DNA of 64,000 nt from an uncultured Aquabacterium sp. GTDB lineage: Bacteria; Pseudomonadota; Gammaproteobacteria; Burkholderiales; Burkholderiaceae_C. The stretch spans positions 1-64,000 of the forward strand of contig NZ_CANBCC010000003.1 in the NCBI RefSeq assembly GCF_947366995.1, written 5' to 3'. The notes under the pieces were generated by a model. It searched no databases. It had not been told where the DNA came from and saw only the letters and a list, made by a program, of their open reading frames with translations. Made by a program: the position numbers and the translations under genes. This document shows, in pieces, positions 24,675 to 34,889 of the stretch (position 1 is the stretch's first letter; each line of letters opens with the position of its first letter).

Positions 24675-26129
24675 TCACTCCACGGCCTTCACCATGTCCT
24701 CGACGACCTTCTTCGCATCGCCGAACACCATCATGGTCTTGTCCATGTAGAACAGCTCGTTGTCCAGGCCGGCGTAGCCGCTGGCCATCGAGCGCTTGTT
24801 CACGATCACGGTCTTGGCCTTGTAGGCTTCGAGAATCGGCATGCCGTAGATCGGACTGCCCTTGACGTGCGCCGCCGGGTTCACCACATCGTTGGCGCCC
24901 AGGATGATGGCCACGTCGGCCTGGCCGAACTCACCGTTGATGTCTTCCATCTCGAAGACCTGGTCGTACGGCACTTCGGCCTCGGCCAGCAGCACGTTCA
25001 TGTGACCGGGCATGCGGCCCGCCACCGGGTGGATGGCGTACTTCACGCTGATGCCCTTTTCCGTCAGCTTGGCGGCCAGCTCCTTCACGGCGTGCTGCGC
25101 GCGGGCCACGGCCAGGCCGTAACCCGGCACGATCACCACGGTCTCGGCGTTGCCCAGCACGAAGGCGGCGTCGTCGGCCGAGCCGCTCTTGACGCTGCGC
25201 TGCTGCTGCGCGCCACCGGTGGCGGCCGCACCGGCGTCGCCACCGAAGCCACCCAGGATCACGTTGAAGAACGAGCGGTTCATCGCCTTGCACATGATGT
25301 AGCTCAGGATCGCACCCGACGAGCCCACCAGCGAACCGGCAATGATCAGCATCGGGTTGTTCAGCGAGAAGCCGATGCCGGCGGCAGCCCAGCCCGAATA
25401 GCTGTTGAGCATGGACACCACCACCGGCATGTCGGCGCCGCCGATCGGGATGATGATGAGCACGCCCAGGATGAAGCTGAGGGCGATCAGCGCGACGAAC
25501 AGGTCCATGCGCTGCGTGGCCATGAAGCCTGCGATCAACGCCAGCGCCACCAGGCCCAGCACCAGGTTCAGCATGTGCTGGCCCTTGAAGATGACCGGGG
25601 CACCCTGGAACAGGCGGAACTTGTACTTGCCGCTCAGCTTGCCGAACGCGATCACCGAGCCCGAGAAGGTGATGGCGCCGATGGCGGCACCCAGGGCCAG
25701 CTCCAGGCGGTTGCCCACCGGGATCTCGGCCAGCGCGTCACCAATGGGCTTGGCGGTGATCTGGAAGGCGTACGGCTCGGCCACCACGGCCACCGCGATG
25801 AACACCGCGGCCAGGCCGATCATGCTGTGCATGAAGGCGACCAGCTCGGGCATCTTGGTCATCTCGACGCGCTTGGCCATGATGGCGCCAGCGCCGCCGC
25901 CGATCACCAGGCCGGCCAGCACGTAACCGATCCCGGCGCCAAAGTTCAGGCTCAACGCCTGAGCCTGGCCGTGGATCAGGCCGATCGTGGTCAGCACGGC
26001 GATCGTCATGCCGGTCATGCCGAACACGTTGCCGCGGATGGAGGTCGTCGGGTGGCTCAGGCCCTTGAGGGCCTGGATGAAGAACACCGAGGCGACCAGG
26101 TACAGCAGGGCGATCAGGTTCATGCTCAT
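24675..26129 (-). CDS. pntB: NAD(P) transhydrogenase subunit beta
   Basis: A 484-residue PntB: an N-terminal membrane domain of about nine helices, then the NADP(H)-binding domain III with VPGYGLAVARAQH, the family's nucleotide loop, and the late GANDVVNPAA stretch. It works with PntAA and PntAB in the inner membrane, using proton-motive force to reduce NADP with NADH. Its ATG directly abuts the pntAB stop codon. This is the last gene of the operon; a strong hairpin follows. Confidence 0.96.
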   Translation of the reverse strand: MSMNLIALLYLVASVFFIQALKGLSHPTTSIRGNVFGMTGMTIAVLTTIGLIHGQAQALSLNFGAGIGYVLAGLVIGGGAGAIMAKRVEMTKMPELVAFMHSMIGLAAVFIAVAVVAEPYAFQITAKPIGDALAEIPVGNRLELALGAAIGAITFSGSVIAFGKLSGKYKFRLFQGAPVIFKGQHMLNLVLGLVALALIAGFMATQRMDLFVALIALSFILGVLIIIPIGGADMPVVVSMLNSYSGWAAAGIGFSLNNPMLIIAGSLVGSSGAILSYIMCKAMNRSFFNVILGGFGGDAGAAATGGAQQQRSVKSGSADDAAFVLGNAETVVIVPGYGLAVARAQHAVKELAAKLTEKGISVKYAIHPVAGRMPGHMNVLLAEAEVPYDQVFEMEDINGEFGQADVAIILGANDVVNPAAHVKGSPIYGMPILEAYKAKTVIVNKRSMASGYAGLDNELFYMDKTMMVFGDAKKVVEDMVKAVE

Positions 26130-26438
26130 TTACTTGCCTTCTGCCTTCTTGTCTTTCTTCTTGAACATCTCGAGCATGCGGCGGGTGACGAGGAAGCCCC
26201 CGAACACGTTGACCGCAGCGAGCGCGACGGCCAGCACACCCATGACCTTGCCCAGCGTGGTCACCGTCAGCGCAGCGGCCAGCATGGCGCCCACGATGAC
26301 GATGGCCGACACGGCGTTGGTCACGGCCATCAGCGGCGTGTGCAGGGCGGGGGTCACGTTCCAGACCACGTGATAGCCCACATAGATGGCCAGCACGAAG
26401 ATGGTCAGGTTGATGACGACGTGGGAAATGGCTTCCAT
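26130..26438 (-). CDS. pntAB: NAD(P) transhydrogenase subunit alpha, membrane part
   Basis: A 102-residue membrane protein with three to four helices corresponding to the C-terminal membrane segment of E. coli PntA. It contains the conserved HTPLMAVTNAVSAIVIVGA region and a lysine-rich C-terminus (KKKDKK). Splitting alpha into PntAA and PntAB is common outside enterobacteria. It is separated from pntAA by panD, which is unusual. Confidence 0.95.
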   Translation of the reverse strand: MEAISHVVINLTIFVLAIYVGYHVVWNVTPALHTPLMAVTNAVSAIVIVGAMLAAALTVTTLGKVMGVLAVALAAVNVFGGFLVTRRMLEMFKKKDKKAEGK

Positions 26439-26529
26439 CGCGTTGTCTCCTGGGCAGGGGAAGTTGAGAAACGGGAGGCCGGGCTGGCGCCTCGTGCGGG
26501 CGCCTCGACCGGCCGGACCGGCACGCCGG

Positions 26530-26895
26530 TCAGTCGAACTTGCGGATTTCCTTGATCGCGTTGCCGGCGTCCAGCAGCACGACCTTGGGTTTGTAGGTGC
26601 TGATCTCCGCCTCGTTCATCGGGGCGTAGGTGCAGATGATGAGCAGGTCGCCCACGGTGGCCTTGCGGGCCGCCGCGCCATTCAGCGAGATCGTGCCCGA
26701 GCCGCGCGGCGCCTTGATGATGTAGGTGGAAAAGCGCTCGCCGTTGTTGACGTTGTAGAGCTCGATGTACTCGAACTCCTTCATGTCGGCGGCGTCCATC
26801 AGGTCTTCATCGATGCCGCACGACCCTTCGTAATCCAGGATGGCTTCGGTGACGGTGGCTCGGTGCAGCTTGGCACGCAGCATGACGCGTTGCAT
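26530..26895 (-). CDS. panD: Aspartate 1-decarboxylase
   Basis: A 121-residue PanD proenzyme. The self-cleavage site Gly-Ser is in YEGSCGID (G24-S25), which yields the pyruvoyl group. [12 protein letters not shown] and NGAAA are further family landmarks. It decarboxylates aspartate to beta-alanine for pantothenate and coenzyme A. I start at the ATG giving MQRVML, as in homologues; a TTG three codons upstream is in frame. It lies between pntAA (40 bases) and pntAB (91 bases), all leftward, so it is probably co-transcribed with the transhydrogenase. Confidence 0.96.
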   Translation of the reverse strand: MQRVMLRAKLHRATVTEAILDYEGSCGIDEDLMDAADMKEFEYIELYNVNNGERFSTYIIKAPRGSGTISLNGAAARKATVGDLLIICTYAPMNEAEISTYKPKVVLLDAGNAIKEIRKFD

Positions 26896-26935
26896 GGTCT
26901 TCAATCTCTCGGGAATTGCGCTTGTCGGGAACTGC

Positions 26936-28051
<1,116 letters not shown>

Positions 28052-28354
28052 TCGAGTCTCCTACTGGTCAGAACCGCCCGCGGACAGGGACGGCGCTTGT
28101 CTTTACCAAACGTGTCAGCATACACAAGGTTTGTGGCGCGTTCGCGTCCCTTCGGGCCCCCGATCGCACGGTCGTTCGCTTTTCCGTCGCCCCACGGCCG
28201 CACATCTGGGAACATTTGTTGTCAGTTCAAGTGCACGAGCGCGTCCAGCGTGCGTCGACCCCGTCCGGAAAACGCGGGCTGTCCCGCCCATTCGGTGGGG
28301 CCTCAGGCAGATTGCCACACGTTCGTCACAGGCTTGACGGATAATCCTTCGGCC
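28052..28354. other. Divergent region between pntAA and nudJ
   Basis: A 303-base gap with no credible gene. A weak leftward promoter candidate is at 28100-28127, and GATAAT at about 28340 could be a -10 for nudJ, though no matching -35 is clear. Confidence 0.4.
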
Positions 28355-28909
28355 ATGAACACCGCAGACATTCTGGAGGCGGCGCCTCTGCCCAAGCCGG
28401 TCCACGCGCCGAAGGTGCGGTGGAAGCCCAATGTCACCGTGGCCGCGCTGATCGAGCGCAACGGGCGCTTCCTGCTGGTCGAGGAAGACACGTCCGACGG
28501 TCTGCTGCTCAACAACCCAGCGGGTCACCTGGACCCGGGCGAGTCGCCCATCGAGGCGGCGGTGCGCGAAACGCTGGAAGAAACCGGCCGGCACTTCACG
28601 CCCGAAGGCTTTCTCGGGATGTACATGTCCCGCTTCCGCCGCACGCGCACGGGCGAAGACATCACCTACCTGCGTCTGGCCTTCTTCGGCTCGGTCTCCG
28701 AGGCCGACCCGGCGCTCGAGCTCGACGAGGGCATCGTCCGCACGGTCTGGATGACGGCCGACGAGATCCGCGCCTGCCCAGAACGCCATCGCAGCCCGCT
28801 GGTACTCGAGTGCATCGAGGCGTACCTGGCCGGCCAGCGTTATCCTCTCGGCATCCTGACGGTGCACGACAGCGTCTTCAGCGCCCCGGCCCACCACCGC
28901 GAGGCCTGA
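28355..28909 (+). CDS. nudJ: Nudix hydrolase, NudJ-like phosphatase
   Basis: A 184-residue Nudix protein. The box at residues 57-79 keeps the full G-x5-E-x7-RE-x2-EE-x-G pattern that binds magnesium (RETLEETG). It lies just before mnmA, as E. coli nudJ (ymfB) does, which supports the name. NudJ hydrolyses nucleoside tri/diphosphates and thiamine-precursor pyrophosphate. The N-terminus from MNTADILE is about 25 residues longer than in E. coli. The open frame reaches further upstream but has no credible start there. Confidence 0.88.
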   Translation: MNTADILEAAPLPKPVHAPKVRWKPNVTVAALIERNGRFLLVEEDTSDGLLLNNPAGHLDPGESPIEAAVRETLEETGRHFTPEGFLGMYMSRFRRTRTGEDITYLRLAFFGSVSEADPALELDEGIVRTVWMTADEIRACPERHRSPLVLECIEAYLAGQRYPLGILTVHDSVFSAPAHHREA

Positions 28910-28982
28910 GCGCCCGCCGCGCGCCGCCTTCACTGTGTCCGTTCCAGCCGCCCGCGTGGCGGCTGTCGCTTTTGGTGATTCC

Positions 28983-30116
28983 ATGAGTCTCAAGCATCGC
29001 GTGGTCGTCGGCCTCAGCGGCGGGGTCGATTCCGCCGTCACCGCCTGGCTGTTGAAGCAGCAGGGCCACGAGGTCATCGGCATCTTCATGAAGAACTGGG
29101 AAGACGACGATGACAGCGAATACTGCTCGTCGCGCCAGGACTTCCTGGATGCCGCTTCGGTGGCCGACGTGATCGGCATCGAGATCGAGCACGTCAACTT
29201 CGCGGCCGACTACAAGGACCGCGTCTTCGCCGAGTTCCTGCGCGAGTACCAGGCCGGCCGCACGCCGAATCCGGACGTGCTGTGCAACGCCGAGATCAAG
29301 TTCAAGGCCTTTCTGGACCACGCGATGCGGCTGGGCGCCGAAAAGATCGCCACCGGGCACTACGCCCGGGTGCGCGGCGTGGCCGACGCGTCTTTCGAAG
29401 GCGGCCAGCGCTTCGAGCTGCTCAAGGGCCTGGACCCCCTGAAGGACCAGAGCTACTTCCTGCACCGGCTGAACCAGGCCCAGCTGAGCAAGACGATGTT
29501 CCCGGTGGGCGAGCTGCCCAAGACCGAAGTGCGCCGCATCGCTGCGGAAATCGGGCTGCCCAACGCGAAGAAGAAGGACTCGACGGGGATCTGCTTCATC
29601 GGCGAGCGCCCCTTCCGCGAGTTCCTCAACCGCTACCTGGCCAACCAGCCGGGGCCGATCAAGGACGACCGGGGCCGCAAGCTGGGCGAACACGTCGGCC
29701 TGAGCTTCTACACGCTGGGGCAGCGCAAGGGCATCGGCCTCGGCGGGGTGAAGGAAAAGGGGGCGCCACGCGGCGGTGGCGAGCACGATCCGTGGTTCGT
29801 CGCCCGCAAGGACATGGCCACCAACACGCTGTACGTGGTGCAGGGCCACGACCACCCCTGGCTGCTGCAGCACACGCTGGCGGCCGACGACCTGAGCTGG
29901 GTTGACGGCCGCGGCCCGCAGGTGGGTCAGGCCGGTGTGGGAGCCAAGACGCGCTACCGCCAGGCCGATGCGCCCTGCGCGGTGACGGCGGCCAGCGCCA
30001 GCCAGATCAGCCTGCACTTCCCCGAGGCGCAATGGGCCGTCACGCCGGGGCAGTCGGCCGTGCTGTACGCCGGCGAGGTGTGCCTGGGCGGTGGTGTGAT
30101 CACGGGCGCCGCATGA
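28983..30116 (+). CDS. mnmA: tRNA-specific 2-thiouridylase MnmA
   Basis: A 377-residue MnmA. The PP-loop SGGVDS is at 12-17, the catalytic cysteines are C101 ([11 protein letters not shown]) and C204 ([11 protein letters not shown]), and KDQSYFL is at 154-160. It installs 2-thiouridine at position 34 of tRNAs for Lys, Glu and Gln, using ATP and sulfur relayed by the Tus proteins. I start at the ATG giving [10 protein letters not shown]; a GTG 16 codons upstream is less likely. Its stop overlaps the start of a PIN-domain gene (ATGA). Confidence 0.96.
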   Translation: MSLKHRVVVGLSGGVDSAVTAWLLKQQGHEVIGIFMKNWEDDDDSEYCSSRQDFLDAASVADVIGIEIEHVNFAADYKDRVFAEFLREYQAGRTPNPDVLCNAEIKFKAFLDHAMRLGAEKIATGHYARVRGVADASFEGGQRFELLKGLDPLKDQSYFLHRLNQAQLSKTMFPVGELPKTEVRRIAAEIGLPNAKKKDSTGICFIGERPFREFLNRYLANQPGPIKDDRGRKLGEHVGLSFYTLGQRKGIGLGGVKEKGAPRGGGEHDPWFVARKDMATNTLYVVQGHDHPWLLQHTLAADDLSWVDGRGPQVGQAGVGAKTRYRQADAPCAVTAASASQISLHFPEAQWAVTPGQSAVLYAGEVCLGGGVITGAA

Positions 30117-30643
30117 GTGAGCGCCCACTGACGGATGGCGGTCATTGCCCGCCCATTGCCATCCTCGACACGAACGCGCTGCTCGACTGGCGGGTGTTCA
30201 AGGACCCGGCTGCCACACCTGTGGCCGAGGCGCTGGCGGCTGGCACGCTGCGCTGGCTGGCAAGCCCGGCCATGGAAACCGAGTGGCACCAGGTGTGGCC
30301 GCGCAGCGCCTTCGCCCGCTGGCAGCCCGACCCGGCCCTGACGACCACCGTGTTCGACCGCGCCGAGCGGGTGGCGGAGCCGCCCCGCGGACCACTGCGC
30401 TGCAAGGACCCCGATGACCAGGTCTTCATCGACCTGGCCCTGCACGTGGGCGCCACCTGGCTGTTCACGAAAGACGCCGCCCTGCTGAAACTCGCCGGGC
30501 GCGCCCGCCGCCTGACCGGCCTGCGCGTGCTGAGCCTGCAGGACTGGGTGGCCAGGCACGGCGCCAGCCTGCGCCCGCTGGACGCACCGCCCACATCCCT
30601 CTCACCGGACCGACCGCCATGCACCACGCCGCTGCCTGCCTGA
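30113..30643 (+). CDS. PIN domain ribonuclease-like protein
   Basis: A 176-residue protein with a PIN fold. Likely metal ligands are D19 (ILDTNALLD), E55 (METEW), D102/D107 ([13 protein letters not shown]) and D121 (FTKD). It belongs to the putative toxin-antitoxin PIN group, but no antitoxin gene is next to it. Instead it is translationally coupled to mnmA by a four-base overlap, and its 3' end overlaps the lipoprotein gene by 25 bases. A role in RNA, possibly tRNA, turnover is an inference from fold and context. Confidence 0.82.
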   Translation: MSERPLTDGGHCPPIAILDTNALLDWRVFKDPAATPVAEALAAGTLRWLASPAMETEWHQVWPRSAFARWQPDPALTTTVFDRAERVAEPPRGPLRCKDPDDQVFIDLALHVGATWLFTKDAALLKLAGRARRLTGLRVLSLQDWVARHGASLRPLDAPPTSLSPDRPPCTTPLPA

Positions 30644-31200
30644 CCCGACGCCGCCTGCTGTCCCTGACCGCGCTGCTGCCCGCGGCCCTCACCGTGGCGG
30701 GCTGTGCCAGCCTGCTCGGCCCGCGCACCGTGGTGATCACCCGCGAAGAGCTGCTGCGCAAACTGGGCCAGCGCTTCCCGAGCACCAAGCGGCTGCTCAA
30801 CCTGCTCGACGTGCAGGCCGGCCTGCCCGAGCTGACGCTGCAGCCGCAGGCCAACCGCGTGCTGGCCGCCGTGCCGCTGCAGGCGCGCGACCTGCTGATG
30901 GGCCAGTCCTACACCGGCAAGGTGGCGCTGAGCTTCGGACTGCGTTATGAACCGCAGGACCTGAGCGTGCGGCTGAGCCAGGTCCGCGTCGAGGAGATCA
31001 ATGTGAACGGGCTGCCGGCCGCAGCGCGGCAGCACCTGACCCGCCTGGGCGCCTGGCTGGCCGAGGAACGGTTGCAGGATCAAATCATCCACCAGTTCAA
31101 GCCGGAAGACCTGCGCACCGCCGACCGCATGGGCTACGAGGTCGGCGGCCTGCGCGTGACCGACACCGGCCTGGCGATCGACCTGCAGCCCCGCCGCTGA
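30619..31200 (+). CDS. DUF1439 (YceB-like) lipoprotein
   Basis: A 193-residue lipoprotein with a twin-arginine-like TRRRLL start and lipobox VAGC (C29). The mature part matches DUF1439, the YceB family, with the strand-rich core and QIIHQFKPEDL near the end. Its function is unknown; structures of YceB-like proteins suggest lipid or hydrophobic-ligand binding. It starts inside the PIN gene and follows it in the same operon. Confidence 0.82.
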   Translation: MHHAAACLTRRRLLSLTALLPAALTVAGCASLLGPRTVVITREELLRKLGQRFPSTKRLLNLLDVQAGLPELTLQPQANRVLAAVPLQARDLLMGQSYTGKVALSFGLRYEPQDLSVRLSQVRVEEINVNGLPAAARQHLTRLGAWLAEERLQDQIIHQFKPEDLRTADRMGYEVGGLRVTDTGLAIDLQPRR

Positions 31201-31316
31201 AGGGAGCACGGCGCTTACCGTGACGGAAAGCGCCATTACCTTTTGCGTGCCGAGCCCGCCACGGTGTGACCCGCTGTGGACAATGCCGCTTTTCGCTGTT
31301 CCGACACCGACGCGCC

Positions 31317-32297
31317 ATGGACATCTTCTCGAACAACGGCCGCTTGCAATGGGTGGAGGCCTTCATCAAGGGCATCCCGTACGCGCAGGCCTCCGGCATG
31401 TACGTCACCGAAATCGGCGAGGGCCGCGCCGGCCTGGGCCTGCCCGCGCGCGACACCTGGACGGGTGACACCGAGCGCGGTCTGATCCACCCCGGCGTAC
31501 TGAGCGTGCTGGCCGACACCGCGTGTGGCGTCGCCGTGGGCACCGCGCTGGCCGAGATCGAGCCGTTCGCCACGCTTGACCTGCGCATGGACTACCTGCG
31601 CCCGGCCGTGGCCAATCAAGAGATCGTCTGCCGCGCCGAATGCCATCGCCTGTCGCGCAGCGTGGCCTTTGTGCGGGGCGAGCTGTTCCAGCCAGGGCGC
31701 GCCGAGCCGGTGGCCATGGTGAATGCGACCTTCATGCGCGCCACGGCCAACAAGCGCCGCGCCGGGGGCGAGGCCACGCCCGCACCGAATCAGCCCGTGA
31801 GCCCGGCACAGGCCGCGGCCTCACTCGGGTCGCCCGCCAGCATCGAGCCCAGTCAGGTGTTTCGCAGCGAGCCGGCCGACCTGCCGGAAACGCTCGCCAT
31901 CCCGCCGGGCCGCTCGCCGTATGTCGACTTTCTGGATGTGCGCCAGCAGCCGCAGATCGACGCTGGGCCGGTGTTCCGCATGCCGTTCAAGCCGGAGCTG
32001 ATCGGCAACCCGATCCTGCCGGCGCTGCATGGCGGCGTGCTGGCCGGCTTGGGGGAAACGGGCATGATCCTGCATCTGCTGGCCACCAACCCCAGTCTGC
32101 AAGGCGCGCCGCGCGGGGTTGACTTCGCCATTGCCTACCTGCGCTCGGCCAAGCCCGTCGACACGTTCGTGCAGGGCACCACCGTGCGCCAGGGCAACCG
32201 TGTGGCACTGGTGCAGGTCAACATCTGGCAGGACGACCCACAACGTCCCGTTGCCCAGGCCCGCGGTCACTGCCTGATGCCTCGCGACACCGATTGA
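31317..32297 (+). CDS. Tandem hotdog (PaaI-like) thioesterase
   Basis: A 326-residue protein with two hotdog domains. The first (about 10-135) contains HPGVLSVLADTACGVAVGTAL and LRMDYLRP. The second (about 190-320) contains HGGVLAGLGETGMILHLL and VDFAIAYLRSAKP. A proline/alanine-rich linker joins them. Each half resembles a PaaI/YbgC-type acyl-CoA thioesterase, and a fused pair can form one active dimer-like unit. I start at MDIFSNNG, since the upstream extension is arginine-rich and unlike the family. Substrate unknown. Confidence 0.85.
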   Translation: MDIFSNNGRLQWVEAFIKGIPYAQASGMYVTEIGEGRAGLGLPARDTWTGDTERGLIHPGVLSVLADTACGVAVGTALAEIEPFATLDLRMDYLRPAVANQEIVCRAECHRLSRSVAFVRGELFQPGRAEPVAMVNATFMRATANKRRAGGEATPAPNQPVSPAQAAASLGSPASIEPSQVFRSEPADLPETLAIPPGRSPYVDFLDVRQQPQIDAGPVFRMPFKPELIGNPILPALHGGVLAGLGETGMILHLLATNPSLQGAPRGVDFAIAYLRSAKPVDTFVQGTTVRQGNRVALVQVNIWQDDPQRPVAQARGHCLMPRDTD

Positions 32298-32322
32298 CGC
32301 CCCGTTCGGGCCGCGGCGACGC

Positions 32323-33978
32323 TCAGGCAACGGCCCGGCTCGACCACCACGCGGCATCCGGTTGTCCGGCACAGCCTGTGTGCTGTCGCGCGAACCAGTC
32401 GGCCAGCACCGCATGCTGTACGGCGGTGGTGCGCAGTCCCAGCTTGCTCCGGCGCCACAGCACGTCGTCGGCCGTGAGGGCCCACTCGTGGCGACGCAGG
32501 TGGTACAGCTCGGCCTCGAACAGATCGGGCAGCACCTCGTCGCCCAGGTCGCCCCGGCCCCGCATGCCGTCGAGCAGACGCAGCACCCGGCTGCCATAGG
32601 CCCGCGTCCAGCGGCGCAGCAGCGGCAGCGGCAGCCAGGGGTGAACCTGCCGCAACCGGGACTGAAAGGCGATCAGGTCCAGCTCGGGCGACACCGTGTG
32701 GTCGAGCAGCTCGCCCCACTGCCCGCCGGGCAGGGCTGCGTCCGCCGTCCAGGCCAGACGCCGTTCGCCCAGCAGGTCGCCCACCTGGTCGGCCGCCTGC
32801 TCGGCCAGCAGCCGGAACGACGAGAGGCTGCCGCCCCACACCGTGAGCACCGGAGCCGGTCGGGCGTGAAGCTGGAGCTGGTGCCGACCGTGCGCGCCCT
32901 CCTCGCCCCGCCCCGGCGCCTTCAGTGCACCGCGCAGGCCGGCATAGGACCACACCACGTCGCCCGGCTGCACCGGCCGGCGCAGATAGCGGCTCGCCTC
33001 CTGACACAGGGCCATGACCTCGTCCGGCTCGGCCGCCACGCCGTCGGGCGGGCCATCGTGCGGCTGCTCGGCCGCACCGATCAGGGTGAAGTGACGCTCG
33101 TAAGGCAGCGCGAAAATGAAGCGCCCGCCGCGTGTGTGGAACACGCAGCCGTGGTCATGCTCCACACAGCGGGGCACGACGATGTGGGTGCCTTTCAGCC
33201 ACGCGAGGCTAGGCGGCTCGCCTCCCTTGCGCGCAGCCGCTGCGGGCGGCACCTGCAAGACCCCACTGAGGACCGACGACGCCCAGGCCCCGGCCGCGTT
33301 CACGACCACCCGTGCCTGAACGGTCAGCCGCTGCACGACGCGGCCGTCTTCCGGGTGCCGGCGGGCCAGCCCGACGCGCCAGCCGCCGCCATGCGGCACG
33401 GCCTGGTCGCACCGCGTGCGGGTCAGCACCAGCGCGCCGCGTTCCGAGGCATCGCGGGCACACAAGGTCGTCAGCCGCGCATCGTCGGCCATCACCTCTG
33501 TGTAAACGAAGGCGCGCGTCCAGGCCGGTTGCAGCGAAGCCCCCAGGCGCGAGCGCCGCAAGGTCACGGCCTCACTGGGCGGCAGCCCGTTGCCGGCCGC
33601 CAGGCGGTCGTGCCACCACAACCCCAGCCGGATGAGCGCGCCCGTGCGCATGCCGTCGTCGTGCGGCATCAGCAAACGCACCGGCGTCATCAGGTGGGGC
33701 GCACACTGCAGAAGGCGGGCGCGCTCCTGCACGGCCCGGCCCATTCCGCCCAGGTCGAGCCGGGCCAGCTCGCGCAGCCCGCCGTGCACCAGCTTGCCGG
33801 TCGCGCCCGACGCATGGGCTGCCAGGTCGTCCTGCTCGCACAGCGCCACGCGCCAGCCACGGCCGGCCAGATCGCGGGCCACGGCCGTGCCATGCAGGCC
33901 CCCGCCCACCACCAGCACATCACAGAGGTGGTCCACGGCCTCATCGGGCGAAGAGGCAAGCGACGACAGCATCGACAT
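32323..33978 (-). CDS. glpD: Glycerol-3-phosphate dehydrogenase
   Basis: A 551-residue FAD-dependent GlpD. The FAD motif GGGLHG is at 25-30, with GATGKLVHGGLRELARLD shortly after and a C-terminal helical domain (YHLRRHEWALTADDVLWRRSKLG). It oxidises glycerol-3-phosphate to dihydroxyacetone phosphate at the inner membrane and reduces quinone. I start at the ATG with GGAG 11 bases upstream; an ATG 11 codons further out lies in the divergent control region. A GlpR-like gene is divergent. Confidence 0.93.
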   Translation of the reverse strand: MSMLSSLASSPDEAVDHLCDVLVVGGGLHGTAVARDLAGRGWRVALCEQDDLAAHASGATGKLVHGGLRELARLDLGGMGRAVQERARLLQCAPHLMTPVRLLMPHDDGMRTGALIRLGLWWHDRLAAGNGLPPSEAVTLRRSRLGASLQPAWTRAFVYTEVMADDARLTTLCARDASERGALVLTRTRCDQAVPHGGGWRVGLARRHPEDGRVVQRLTVQARVVVNAAGAWASSVLSGVLQVPPAAAARKGGEPPSLAWLKGTHIVVPRCVEHDHGCVFHTRGGRFIFALPYERHFTLIGAAEQPHDGPPDGVAAEPDEVMALCQEASRYLRRPVQPGDVVWSYAGLRGALKAPGRGEEGAHGRHQLQLHARPAPVLTVWGGSLSSFRLLAEQAADQVGDLLGERRLAWTADAALPGGQWGELLDHTVSPELDLIAFQSRLRQVHPWLPLPLLRRWTRAYGSRVLRLLDGMRGRGDLGDEVLPDLFEAELYHLRRHEWALTADDVLWRRSKLGLRTTAVQHAVLADWFARQHTGCAGQPDAAWWSSRAVA

Positions 33979-34059
33979 GGGCAGCGGGCTCCAGCGCGGA
34001 AGAGCTCCCATTGGACTGCAAGCCGATGACCCCTGAGTGCGCGTTTGTCTTCTTTTGTG

Positions 34060-34076
34060 TTCGGATTTTTTCGGAT
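34060..34076. promoter_or_regulatory. GlpR-like direct-repeat operator candidate
   Basis: TTCGGAT occurs at 34060-34066 and again at 34070-34076, ten bases apart (one helical turn), between glpD and the DeoR gene. TTCG-based tandem half-sites are typical for GlpR/DeoR proteins. Confidence 0.5.
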
Positions 34077-34088
34077 ACCCTCGACCGG

Positions 34089-34889
34089 ATGAGCGACAAC
34101 AGCCCGATCCGCCCGGCAGCCCCCTGGAGCCCCAACCCGCGTCAGGTGGCGCTGCTGGAAGAGGTGCGCGCGCGCGGCGCCGTGTCGGTCGAACGCCTGG
34201 CCCAGCGCCTGGACGTGACGATGCAGACGGTGCGCCGCGACGTGCAGCGCCTGGCCGACGCCGGCCTGCTGGCGCGCTTTCACGGCGGCGTCAGCCTGCC
34301 CCGCGAGCCGGCCCGCGTGGGCGCCTGGAAGGAGCGCCAGGCCATGCAGGCCGACGCCAAGGCGCGCATCGCCCGCTCGGTGGTGGCCGCCATCCCTGAC
34401 GGCGCCACCCTGATGCTGGGCGTAGGCACGACCGTCGAGGCCGTGGCCCGCGAACTGCTGAACCGCCCGGGCCTCACCGTCGTGACCTACAACCTCCACG
34501 TGGCCCAGGTGCTCAACGAGCACCGCGACTGCAAGGTGCACGTGGCCGGCGGCACCCTGCGCTCGCGCGACAGCGCCATGGAAGGCGACAGCACGGTCGA
34601 CTTCCTCAGGCAGTTCAAGGTCGACCTGGCCATTCAGACCACGCTGGGCATCGACCCCGACGGCAGCCTGCGCGACCGCGACCAGCGCGAACTGCCTGTT
34701 GCGCAGGCCATGCAGGCCCAGGCCCGCGCCACCTGGCTGGTCGCCGACGTCAGCAAATTCAGCCAGACGGCGCTCGCCCGCGTCGGCCACCTGAAGGACA
34801 TGCGCCGCGTGTTCACCGAAGCCCTGCCCCCGCCGCCCTTCCCGCAGCTGCTGCAGGAATGGGACGTCGCCCTGACGATCGCGCCATGA
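34089..34889 (+). CDS. glpR: DeoR/GlpR family regulator
   Basis: A 266-residue DeoR-type regulator. The helix-turn-helix is near residues 20-60 (SVERLAQRLDVTMQTVRRDVQRL), followed by the sugar-phosphate sensor domain with MLGVGTTVEAVARELLNRPGLTVVTYN. Divergence from glpD and tandem TTCG repeats in the gap point to GlpR, which in other bacteria is released by glycerol-3-phosphate. Its stop overlaps the start of a PACE efflux gene (ATGA). The symbol rests on context rather than on residues specific to GlpR. Confidence 0.85.
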   Translation: MSDNSPIRPAAPWSPNPRQVALLEEVRARGAVSVERLAQRLDVTMQTVRRDVQRLADAGLLARFHGGVSLPREPARVGAWKERQAMQADAKARIARSVVAAIPDGATLMLGVGTTVEAVARELLNRPGLTVVTYNLHVAQVLNEHRDCKVHVAGGTLRSRDSAMEGDSTVDFLRQFKVDLAIQTTLGIDPDGSLRDRDQRELPVAQAMQAQARATWLVADVSKFSQTALARVGHLKDMRRVFTEALPPPPFPQLLQEWDVALTIAP

